From a virus: a DNA stretch of 64,000 nucleotides. A program made the translations under genes and the position numbers. The stretch lies in the IMG/VR virus record IMGVR_UViG_3300009514_000515, positions 22,576-86,575 of that record. One strand, 5' to 3'. A model generated the notes under the pieces. The model made no database searches. It was not told the DNA's origin and saw only the letters and a list, made by a program, of their open reading frames with translations. Shown here piece after piece: positions 45,237 to 52,939 of this stretch; within the stretch, counting starts at the first letter, position 1, and every line of letters starts with the position of its first letter.

Positions 45237-46664
45237 ATGGCCAAATTGAGCCAGAAGTGGTTTCGTGACCCTGTTGTTCTCGCGCTCGGCGAGCTGTGTG
45301 ACTTCGAGCCCGGTATAGGCATCCCAAGACGTGATGTCGTGGACCGTGTTCTGGAGAACACGGACATCGATGAGATGGCCGAGGGCTACTCCCCGAGTAA
45401 GAAGAGCAAGCCCCAGATCGCGCTCTGGATTGAACATGCCTTTCGGAACCAACGAGGAGGCAGGTACAACAAGAGGAACGCCAAAACCATCTCCATCGAC
45501 CCTGCCAACTGGCGGACACACGGTGGCCTCTGGGGGCTCACTGAGCTGGGTGTTCGCAGGGCTTTGGAATTGGCCGAAGCGAACCCCTCGTCGGGTAATG
45601 GCGGCGGAGGTAATGGCGGCGGAGGTAATGGCGGCGAAGGTAATGGCGGCGGAGGTAATGGCGGCGGAGGCTTGTCCGAGACCGTCGAGACCGTCGAGGA
45701 AGAGGTCCCGCTCCTCGTCGTCGAGCCCGATACTGAGGAGGACGGCCACCTATTCAAGGTCGAGGAGCCCGTCGTCGAAGATCCGGTCGAGGAGCCGGTC
45801 GTCGAAGAGCCGGTCGTCGAAGAGCCGGTCGGGGTCGAGACGATCTTTCCCGTAGTCGAGCCCGACATCACCGCCGAAGATATCGAGGTGGTCCCCGGCG
45901 TCGCCGAAGAGATTGCTCACGAACTGGCCCAAGACGAGGTGGTCTGTCAGACGGAAGAGACCATCCGCATCGTCGAGGAGGAGCCGGAGACACCGTCCAC
46001 GAACCTGACTGGACAGTACCTCGGGGACCACTGGGAGGAGTGCTGGAGCACCATGCTCGCGGCCGTGCGTAAACGCTGGAAGCGCTCTGACGATCTAGGC
46101 CTGGTCGAGGACCACGTCTCGATTTACGTCACCAACCTCATCAATCGGGACGGCCTGCGCAAACACATCCTGGACCCCGAGTTCAAACTGTCCTCTCGTC
46201 ACCTGGCTTTCTGGTGTGCTCAGGACTGCGTCAGCCAGCAACATCGGTGGGGCAGGGACCCGAGCGCCAGGACCCTGCGCAACGCCAAGACTCGATTCGA
46301 CCTGAACAACAAAATCGATGCCCGCATCGACCCGGACCTTTCCGGTCGGTTCGTCTGGAACACCGACCGAGGGATTCAATCCTTCGCCATCGTCGACAAC
46401 GCGCACGAGGCCATGCTCGACCATCTCTCGATGAAGGAAGCCATGGGGAAGATGGAGGATATCATCCACGACAATATGAAGTCCGGAGCGGCTGAGCGCT
46501 ATGTCTCTATCCTCCGAAGCATGGTCGAGGACGAGTGTTCCATCGTCGACGTCGCCGAACAGGAGCAGGTCACCCGCAATCGCGCCGCCAGCATCATAGG
46601 GACTCTGCGTTCCCTTCTCCGCGGTGCGCAGCGAGTCGGCTACCTTGAGGGCTACCTCAACTGA
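45237..46664 (+). CDS. Sigma-factor-like protein with N-terminal domain shared with the NusG-like protein
   Basis: 475 residues, one of few plus-strand genes. N-terminal ~115 residues (GIPRRDVVDRVLE, ALWIEHAFRNQRGGRYN, GGLWGLTELGVRRALEL) match the N-terminus of the protein at 18138. Then a GNGGGG repeat linker, an acidic VEEPVVEEPVV repeat, and a C-terminal part resembling sigma factors: VEDHVSIYVTNLINRDGLR, WCAQDCVSQQHRWGRDPSAR, and an HTH in CSIVDVAEQEQVTRNRAASI. Likely a phage-specific initiation factor; sigma assignment is moderate. Confidence 0.7.
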   Translation: MAKLSQKWFRDPVVLALGELCDFEPGIGIPRRDVVDRVLENTDIDEMAEGYSPSKKSKPQIALWIEHAFRNQRGGRYNKRNAKTISIDPANWRTHGGLWGLTELGVRRALELAEANPSSGNGGGGNGGGGNGGEGNGGGGNGGGGLSETVETVEEEVPLLVVEPDTEEDGHLFKVEEPVVEDPVEEPVVEEPVVEEPVGVETIFPVVEPDITAEDIEVVPGVAEEIAHELAQDEVVCQTEETIRIVEEEPETPSTNLTGQYLGDHWEECWSTMLAAVRKRWKRSDDLGLVEDHVSIYVTNLINRDGLRKHILDPEFKLSSRHLAFWCAQDCVSQQHRWGRDPSARTLRNAKTRFDLNNKIDARIDPDLSGRFVWNTDRGIQSFAIVDNAHEAMLDHLSMKEAMGKMEDIIHDNMKSGAAERYVSILRSMVEDECSIVDVAEQEQVTRNRAASIIGTLRSLLRGAQRVGYLEGYLN

Positions 46665-46762
46665 GCTGAGCCCTCAGCTTCCTCACCTCGGCCTTGAGGT
46701 CCGCGACCTGTTTCGACAGATCGCGGACCATGCCGTACACCTCAGCGGCATCGGCAACCCTT

Positions 46763-47164
46763 GGAGTTTGACGAGTACCGGGGAGTCAAGACCTCGGGTT
46801 GGAAGTAAACCCCGCTTACACGTCTCAGGAGTGCCCCTCCTGTGGCTACATCTCACGCCGGAACCGCTCCGGTACAAGATTCGTCTGCCGTTCGTGTGGG
46901 CGGAAATCTCACGCCGATTGGGTGGGAGCAAGTGGTGTCCTCAGACGTTCTGGGAATCAAGGCATCACTTGCAAAGACCACCATCGGAAAGTGAAGCGAT
47001 TGCTGAGAGAGCGATACCGTCTCAGGCGGGCCAGTTCCTCGGGAGTCGTCCAGCGGCTTGCGCCGCCTTACGCGCCCTCACCGTTGGGCCGGAAGTTTAC
47101 TACCAGGGTACCTCCGTTAGGAGGGACTGGCACAGCTTCAAATTCGATACCTAGCTTTGCCTAG
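46763..47164 (+). pseudogene. TnpB C-terminal remnant (IS200/IS605-type element)
   Basis: Frame reads LEVNPAYTSQECPSCGYISR, then FVCRSCGRKSHADWVGA: the zinc finger and third RuvC aspartate of TnpB. The rest of TnpB upstream is missing; it begins just after the sigma-like gene. It ends at a TAG inside a hairpin that resembles the end of the second TnpB gene at 63823. The protein cannot be active. Confidence 0.75.
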
Positions 47165-47169
47165 GTTTT
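47149..47169 (+). repeat. Right-end hairpin of the TnpB remnant
   Basis: ACCTAG and CTAGGT form a 6-bp stem followed by TTTT. The TnpB gene at the right edge of the window ends in the same CCTAGGTTTT with a similar stem (63821-63844), so this is probably the element's right end and the 3' scaffold of a guide RNA. Confidence 0.55.
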
Positions 47170-47221
47170 GAAGAACGGTTCGGACTCTCTTTCTGGTCGT
47201 TCATACTGGTCTCAGGCTTGA

Positions 47222-47581
47222 CTACCCCGCCCAGTCACTCTGGAGGTCGGTCTCGTTGAGGGCTCGCTCCACCTGGTCCGGCTCGGGGTTGTACTCGATG
47301 TCCTTGGGGAGGGTGATGGCTTGCGTCTCGGGCTCGCGCATCATCCCCACCAGGTCATAGTACCCCTCAGCCGGAGGTTGTTCACCAAGGTCAGCAAACC
47401 TTTTCGCGAAGCGACGCATGATGCCCGTGACCTCTGCGGCCGTGTAGTCCTCGTCGTCGATGAGGCGGGAGGCGAACTGGAGGGTGTTCGCCGCCGAAGC
47501 CTTCGACCACAGGAAGTGGCCCGAGAGAGTCGAAATGTACTGACCCCACTCCTCGGGGGTCCTCGGATTCGCGATGCTCAT
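47222..47581 (-). CDS. Hypothetical protein
   Basis: 119 residues, helical and acidic, starting MSIANPRTPEEWGQYISTLS. The ATG overlaps the stop of the 48-residue gene upstream (ATGA). No motif recognised. It lies at the end of a group of three small genes downstream of the SNF2-type helicase. Confidence 0.65.
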   Translation of the reverse strand: MSIANPRTPEEWGQYISTLSGHFLWSKASAANTLQFASRLIDDEDYTAAEVTGIMRRFAKRFADLGEQPPAEGYYDLVGMMREPETQAITLPKDIEYNPEPDQVERALNETDLQSDWAG

Positions 47582-47724
47582 AGCGTTCTCATCTCGGCGA
47601 TGACCAAGGGCACCACCTTGTCCACATCCCAGTACACATTGGGGTATTGGTCTTTGATCTCCCACTCGATTGACGCGGCCCCTGCTCGGGGGTCATCGTC
47701 ATACATTTCGAGAGTGGATTTCAT
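47578..47724 (-). CDS. Hypothetical 48-residue protein
   Basis: Short frame MKSTLEMYDDDPRAGAASIE to IAEMRTL, with ATGA overlap to the next gene and a 26-bp overlap with the gene upstream. The coupling supports it being real. No function can be proposed. Confidence 0.55.
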   Translation of the reverse strand: MKSTLEMYDDDPRAGAASIEWEIKDQYPNVYWDVDKVVPLVIAEMRTL

Positions 47725-47875
47725 CCCCAATATGGACCCAGTTTTCCTTTCGGTTCAGAATACGCAGAGACTGAGTCGAGGCGTGCTTCTCCAGGATGTC
47801 CAGAATAGCTTCCTTGAGTTGGGGGTTGTCGGTTGACGCCGCCAGGCGGATCATTTCCTCTCGTAGATTTCTCAT
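47699..47875 (-). CDS. Hypothetical 58-residue protein with a leader-like N-terminus
   Basis: MRNLREEMIRLAASTDNPQL resembles the start of the protein at 14718 (MGLREAVIRLASQRPEF). It lies 8 nt after the helicase stop with a GAGGTAG site. The shared leader may mark a processing or packaging signal; otherwise unknown. Confidence 0.55.
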   Translation of the reverse strand: MRNLREEMIRLAASTDNPQLKEAILDILEKHASTQSLRILNRKENWVHIGDEIHSRNV

Positions 47876-47883
47876 CGACTACC

Positions 47884-50800
47884 TCACATCATGATGGGCA
47901 GGCCGCCCAGCCAGGGAGACATGGCCATCTCGAAAGTGTCCTGGTCGAGCTTGAGGAAGCTCGCCATGCGCTTCTCCATCTCCTCAGTCCACTCCTTACC
48001 CAGCTCCGTCGTCTGTGCCTCTTTGACGATTTTGTCGAAGAGCTTGCCCGACAGGACCTGGAACAAGGCTCGAATCTCGTCCATCGTCCGGTCGAGGTCG
48101 TCCTTGGGCTGGTCGTACTTCATGTCGAGGATGATTTCGTGCACCGGCATGTCCTGGCCCTGTCGCCAGCTACGCGCCGTGCGCTGTTTCATCTCCTCGT
48201 TGTTCCAGGTGTCGCGGTCGAGATGGATGACCGTTCCGAAGGCCTGGAGGTTCTGTCCCGTGCTGTAGCTCTTGCCGTGCAGGGTGCAGGTGGCGACGTC
48301 GGAGTCCGGTTGGACAATCTGGTTGAGGACGAAGGAAGCCCAGTCGGCTTTGTTGTAGTGACGGTTCTCGACGGGGTCCGCGTCCAGCTCCAGGAAAAGC
48401 CGATAGGGCCGCGGAGTCCAGGGCAGCTTGTGTGCATGGTCTACGGACTGGCCCTTGACCTCGCCACGGACGGTGTACTGCTTGATTTCGGAACCGTCTC
48501 GGAAGAAGTGGCCCTTGCTCCCGAGCATGGCGACGTGGACCTTGCCCGGAATCTTCTCCGAAAGCCCCTTGGCGGTCTTGAGGACCATCTTCGGGTCGTC
48601 GGTGAAGAGGAGAGAGCGGCCGCCGTCGACGAGCTTGTCGCGGACGATGCGAGTCGACTCCTCAATCTTCGGGTTCTTCTTGAGGTCGACATGGGCCTCG
48701 GGATAGAGCGCCAGCTCCCACAGGAGCCGGATGACGGGCTTCATGTTCTTCGAGGCCCACTGCTCAATCTTCGGGTCGTGAGCCGCCGGAATCTTCCGGA
48801 TGCTCTTGATATCCCCAGTCGAGGGGTCGGAGAGACGCAGGACCGTTGTCGGCCTCGCACCCTGTTCCGTCGCCGGACCTTCCGTCACGACCTCTCGGAC
48901 GTAGCCGCCTTTCTCGTACTTCTCGACGAGGGCCCGGAGCTGGCCCACAATCTTCTTCGAAGCCTTGCGGTACTCCTTCTCGACCGTCTTCGGCATGACG
49001 ACCGTGCGGGTCTCCTGCTCTAATTCGGGCAGGGCGAACTCTTCGACGTCTTCCTTGTCGGCGTAGAAGATGTTGCGCTTCGACCAGGTGTGTAGGTCTC
49101 GCTTGGCCAGCTCCTCTTCCTCGGTGGCGCCGGGACGGGTCTTTTTCAGACCCACGATGCGGCCTCCGACCTCCTCACAGAACCGCTCCTTGAACAGGCG
49201 CATGTTGCGACGGAGACGACGACCCTCCTCGCCTTTCTGGGAGATGTCGATATTGTTGCAGACGGAAGTCAGGACGTAGGCGTCCATGGGCTCGTTCTCC
49301 ATCGGAGAGGCCGTCAGGCAAATCTTGCGCGGGTGGTTGAGGCTCAGAGCAGCCTGGGAGGTCTTGTTCCTGTAGTTGGACAGCTCCTGGGCCTCGTCGA
49401 AGTAGATGATGATGTACTTGCCCGGCTCCCAAGGGTCGTAGGTGAAGGTCTCCACCTTGGTTCCCATCTTGCGCTTGACCGTGACTTTGCCCCTCTTGCG
49501 GGCATTGCGGAACTGGGCGTAGCTCAGTACGTCGAGCCGGCCAATGAGGTCGGCGGCGGCCTCCCTGGTCAGGAAGTCGTAAACCTGGTCCTTGATATTG
49601 CCGACCAGGTTCTTCGGGGCGACGTAGAGGAACCGTCCGTTGGTTCCGCTGCCGGGCTCGGCCCACCCGTCGCGAAGCATCTTCTGCATCGAGGCGATAG
49701 AGGTGAGGGTGTTGTGGTTCATGAGCCCATTACCGACAAAGCAGTGGCTCGGGTCATCAACCTCGATGTCCATGACCACCGCCGAGCCCTCCTGGAGGTC
49801 CACGATGGGGTCGTAGAAGTAGTTGCGGTCGATGATGTTCTGAATCTCCCGGTAGGCGTTAGACTTGACCATGGTCAAGCTGTCGAACACGTCCAGGAGT
49901 TCCCGCAGGAACCGGTAGCTGGCATTTCGACGACCGAGGCGGATGTGATTCATCGTATTGTGCACCGACGAACCAAACCGGTCTCGGAACGAAGCGACGT
50001 TACCCCCCCAAATGGACAGGATGGCCGCGTGCATCTGCTGCACAAGGTGCGCCACATGAGGGACGATGTCGTGATTGGTATTGCCGGGCCTCTCCAGAAC
50101 CGGAACAAGAGCCTCGATCTTGCGTTGAGACACCAGGCCAATATTCTGCATGAACAGACGGGCACTCTCACCGAAGATGTGCGTCACCCAGTAGGTGTGG
50201 TCGTACCCCTTGACCTTCTTGGGGCGGCGTCTCGCAACGACGCCAAACCGCAGGAGCATTATCTGAATAGTCCTGGACAGCTCCTTCGAAGCCGAGGACA
50301 ACTCGATACCTTGGGTGGGGCTAATGCTACATTCGGCGTCGATATATCCTCTCAGGAACTGACGCATCGACTCTCGGGTCGAACGTAGAACCGCAGGAGG
50401 CACGACTTTGTCTTTGGACAACCGCCCCATGACCTTCAATTCGTCTGAGCCGAGGAAGGCGCAGAGATACTTACTGGACACCTGAATGTCCTCACCTTGG
50501 TAGGCACCGCTGGACCACCCGAACTGAGACCGAAGGAGGCTCTCTATGTCCGCTCTCACCTCGGGGTTGATGTCCCCGTCTTGCGACAGGGAAAACTTGT
50601 CGCTTCCGTTCGTCCACCCCTCTCCGATGAGGTATCCGAGAAAACGAGACAGTTCGGGGTTCATCCGGTCGGGAACCTCGTAGACGTTCCCAAGATTGTG
50701 GCGAAACACCTCGTCCGGGTGCGGCCAGTACAACTCCGGCTCCTCCGTCGGAAAGCACCCCTCACTACGGTCTACGCAGAGGTAGTCGCCCACGACCAGG

Positions 50801-52923
50801 TCAGGGGTCTTGACCCACTCCAAAGAACCTCCCGGTATCCGCACCAGAAGAGGGTGGATAAGGCTCCCCTCCAATTCAAACTCGTACCGGGTAGTTGCCC
50901 TGATGGTAGGTTTCTCGCCCCCATAGTAGAAGTTCTTTAGGGGCAACATACGACCCCCCACCACCACGGACACACCTTCGACCGGGGCCGTCGTATCAGG
51001 CGTTGTGAGACCCGGGTTCAGCTCATGAAGCTGTAGTAGACCCCGGTCAGTTGCACAGAAAGTATTGTATTTCGCGCACTTCCCAACTCCGGTATCTAGG
51101 GCGACAACGCCCTTATCTTCGTTGGCCTCCAGCCAAGCCAGGGCCTGCTTCTGCTTCGTGAGGAGTTTGAGCGTACGGGCCGGTTTACCCGGCTTCTTGA
51201 CCGCCTTGCGGAACCCGCCGAGCTGCTCGGCTTCGTAGAACTTGAGATTCTCCTTCTCCGTCGCCTGCTCCGCACGAGCCAGGTCGGCGAAGTAGGAGTC
51301 CAACATCTTCATCGAAGACCGAGACAAAGACATGCCTCCGATCTCCTGGCGAACCAGGGCGAAGTTCTCTGGACTGACGTAGTAGGAGGCCTTGTACTGA
51401 GTCTTGCCCCTGTAGCTCTTCGTTTTTGTCTTGCCGGCTAGGATGATTCCTGGAGGACCCACTCGCTTGGAGAGTTTCTCCATGATCTCCTTGACGACAG
51501 TGTCAACATGTTTGCCGCCGCCACGAGGACCAATCTTGCCCGGAAGGGACAGGAACATGTGTCCGGGATGTTCCTCTGAGGTGGTGGCGTACGGTTCGAG
51601 GTCTGATGGGTCGATGCGCTTCTTGACTCGGCTGCCTCGTCGAGTGCCGGGCTGATAGATGTACCCGGTACCTTCGATGAGGCGTCCTTGTTCGTTGACT
51701 AGGTCGTCAACAAAACACCCCTTATAGCGACCAGACACGACGACCTTGCGTTCCAGGTAAGTCTCTGGATCAGTCATCTCCTGGACCGCGTAGACCTTCG
51801 TGGTCGCCTGATGTTTCACAGCATCGTCGGTCAGAGCCACGTAGCTCTTGGGCGTGTCGAGGCTACCCAAAGTCGCGTCGTCGACCTTCCGAAGGGCCGC
51901 AATCTGCTCTTCGGGGAGAAGCTTCTTCTTGGCTTTGGACCTTCTCTCTCGGTCCTGGAGAACCCACTCCTTGTACTGGTCGACGCTCATCACGTCGCCG
52001 CCCAAGGTGTAAACCGTCGTGGAGTTCTGGCGCAACTCGGCCATCCGGGTGGTCCAAGTATCCCAGGCAGCCTTCTGGGCTGACCATCGGTCGGTAGGTT
52101 CCTCTCCCTTCTTGAGGCGGCGAGGTTTCGTAGGCTTCTGGGCCTCGTGCTGGCGAAGTTCGTCCATCCAGATGGGGTCGACACCGACCTTCACCCGGTG
52201 ACGCATGACGGTCAGAGTCTCGGAGACGAACCCCTCAGCTTCGATGTCACTCTCGATGCGGGACTCAATCTGACCTCGGGTCAGACGAGAGAGCATCACG
52301 GCCTCGTAGGCCTGCGGGTCCTCGTCCTTGAGACGCTCGGTGGTCTCTTCCTTCGGCCGCATCTTGCGGAACACCTGCCACCGCTGAGGACCAACTCGGC
52401 GGCCCTTCATGAACACGCCCTTGTCACGGCTGATGCGGACGATATCCTGGGAGTAGTTCTCGACAATACGACGCCAGGTCGGGTCTCCTATGAGACCGCC
52501 ACGCTCGATTCTTTTGAGCCACCCCCTCATCTTCGGCATGCGATCGATGAGATCGTTGATGATGGGTGGCGAAATCTTGCGGCCGTCGTATGGACTCTTG
52601 ATTCGAGTCAGGAGACGGACGGACTTGACATACTGGTCCGACAAGTCCTCGGGCGGCGACTCACCCAGACTGATGCGCTTCAGCGTGACATAGAGCAGGA
52701 AGAACGGCAGCGCCTTGGGAGAGAGATGTCGGCGGACCATGTTGCGCAGAGTCTGCGACAACATCTTGCCAGCTTGGGCCAGTTCCTTCTCCAGGTCCTC
52801 CTGGACCTTGGGGAGGACAGCCGGCGGAGCATCCGCTTGGCGCTGGTCGAAGTCGTCGTCCTCAAAGAGGTACTGGGCCGCGACGTTGGCAGCGATTTCG
52901 CGGAGGTCAGATTGAAGTCTCAT
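47884..52923 (-). CDS. SNF2/SF2-type helicase containing an intein
   Basis: 1,679-residue precursor; 1,223 residues after splicing. The extein has a ~600-residue N-terminal region, Walker A VALDTGVGK-T (split by the intein), DEAQ box IIIYFDEAQELSNYRNK, SAT-like ICLTASPMENEPMDAY, and motif VI QRTARSWRQGQDMPV. The latter (QRxxRxxRxGQ) is typical of SNF2-like remodelling ATPases. ATG 52923 chosen at the start of continuous homology. It lies among virion genes next to a peptidase fusion, so it may be a virion-carried enzyme. Confidence 0.85.
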   Translation of the reverse strand: MRLQSDLREIAANVAAQYLFEDDDFDQRQADAPPAVLPKVQEDLEKELAQAGKMLSQTLRNMVRRHLSPKALPFFLLYVTLKRISLGESPPEDLSDQYVKSVRLLTRIKSPYDGRKISPPIINDLIDRMPKMRGWLKRIERGGLIGDPTWRRIVENYSQDIVRISRDKGVFMKGRRVGPQRWQVFRKMRPKEETTERLKDEDPQAYEAVMLSRLTRGQIESRIESDIEAEGFVSETLTVMRHRVKVGVDPIWMDELRQHEAQKPTKPRRLKKGEEPTDRWSAQKAAWDTWTTRMAELRQNSTTVYTLGGDVMSVDQYKEWVLQDRERRSKAKKKLLPEEQIAALRKVDDATLGSLDTPKSYVALTDDAVKHQATTKVYAVQEMTDPETYLERKVVVSGRYKGCFVDDLVNEQGRLIEGTGYIYQPGTRRGSRVKKRIDPSDLEPYATTSEEHPGHMFLSLPGKIGPRGGGKHVDTVVKEIMEKLSKRVGPPGIILAGKTKTKSYRGKTQYKASYYVSPENFALVRQEIGGMSLSRSSMKMLDSYFADLARAEQATEKENLKFYEAEQLGGFRKAVKKPGKPARTLKLLTKQKQALAWLEANEDKGVVALDTGVGKCAKYNTFCATDRGLLQLHELNPGLTTPDTTAPVEGVSVVVGGRMLPLKNFYYGGEKPTIRATTRYEFELEGSLIHPLLVRIPGGSLEWVKTPDLVVGDYLCVDRSEGCFPTEEPELYWPHPDEVFRHNLGNVYEVPDRMNPELSRFLGYLIGEGWTNGSDKFSLSQDGDINPEVRADIESLLRSQFGWSSGAYQGEDIQVSSKYLCAFLGSDELKVMGRLSKDKVVPPAVLRSTRESMRQFLRGYIDAECSISPTQGIELSSASKELSRTIQIMLLRFGVVARRRPKKVKGYDHTYWVTHIFGESARLFMQNIGLVSQRKIEALVPVLERPGNTNHDIVPHVAHLVQQMHAAILSIWGGNVASFRDRFGSSVHNTMNHIRLGRRNASYRFLRELLDVFDSLTMVKSNAYREIQNIIDRNYFYDPIVDLQEGSAVVMDIEVDDPSHCFVGNGLMNHNTLTSIASMQKMLRDGWAEPGSGTNGRFLYVAPKNLVGNIKDQVYDFLTREAAADLIGRLDVLSYAQFRNARKRGKVTVKRKMGTKVETFTYDPWEPGKYIIIYFDEAQELSNYRNKTSQAALSLNHPRKICLTASPMENEPMDAYVLTSVCNNIDISQKGEEGRRLRRNMRLFKERFCEEVGGRIVGLKKTRPGATEEEELAKRDLHTWSKRNIFYADKEDVEEFALPELEQETRTVVMPKTVEKEYRKASKKIVGQLRALVEKYEKGGYVREVVTEGPATEQGARPTTVLRLSDPSTGDIKSIRKIPAAHDPKIEQWASKNMKPVIRLLWELALYPEAHVDLKKNPKIEESTRIVRDKLVDGGRSLLFTDDPKMVLKTAKGLSEKIPGKVHVAMLGSKGHFFRDGSEIKQYTVRGEVKGQSVDHAHKLPWTPRPYRLFLELDADPVENRHYNKADWASFVLNQIVQPDSDVATCTLHGKSYSTGQNLQAFGTVIHLDRDTWNNEEMKQRTARSWRQGQDMPVHEIILDMKYDQPKDDLDRTMDEIRALFQVLSGKLFDKIVKEAQTTELGKEWTEEMEKRMASFLKLDQDTFEMAMSPWLGGLPIMM
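49711..51078 (-). mobile_element. Intein with LAGLIDADG homing endonuclease in the helicase P-loop
   Basis: Residues 616-1071 of the precursor (456 aa). It begins with Cys (CAKYNTFCATDRG), contains a block-B-like IHPLLVRIPG, endonuclease motifs LSRFLGYLIGEG and FLRGYIDAECS, and ends VGNGLMNHN followed by a Thr as the first C-extein residue. Insertion lies exactly between the Lys and Thr of the Walker A motif, so the helicase depends on splicing. Both splice-site residues and both endonuclease motifs look intact. Confidence 0.92.
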
Positions 52924-52939
52924 GGTGTCCACCCGTTCC

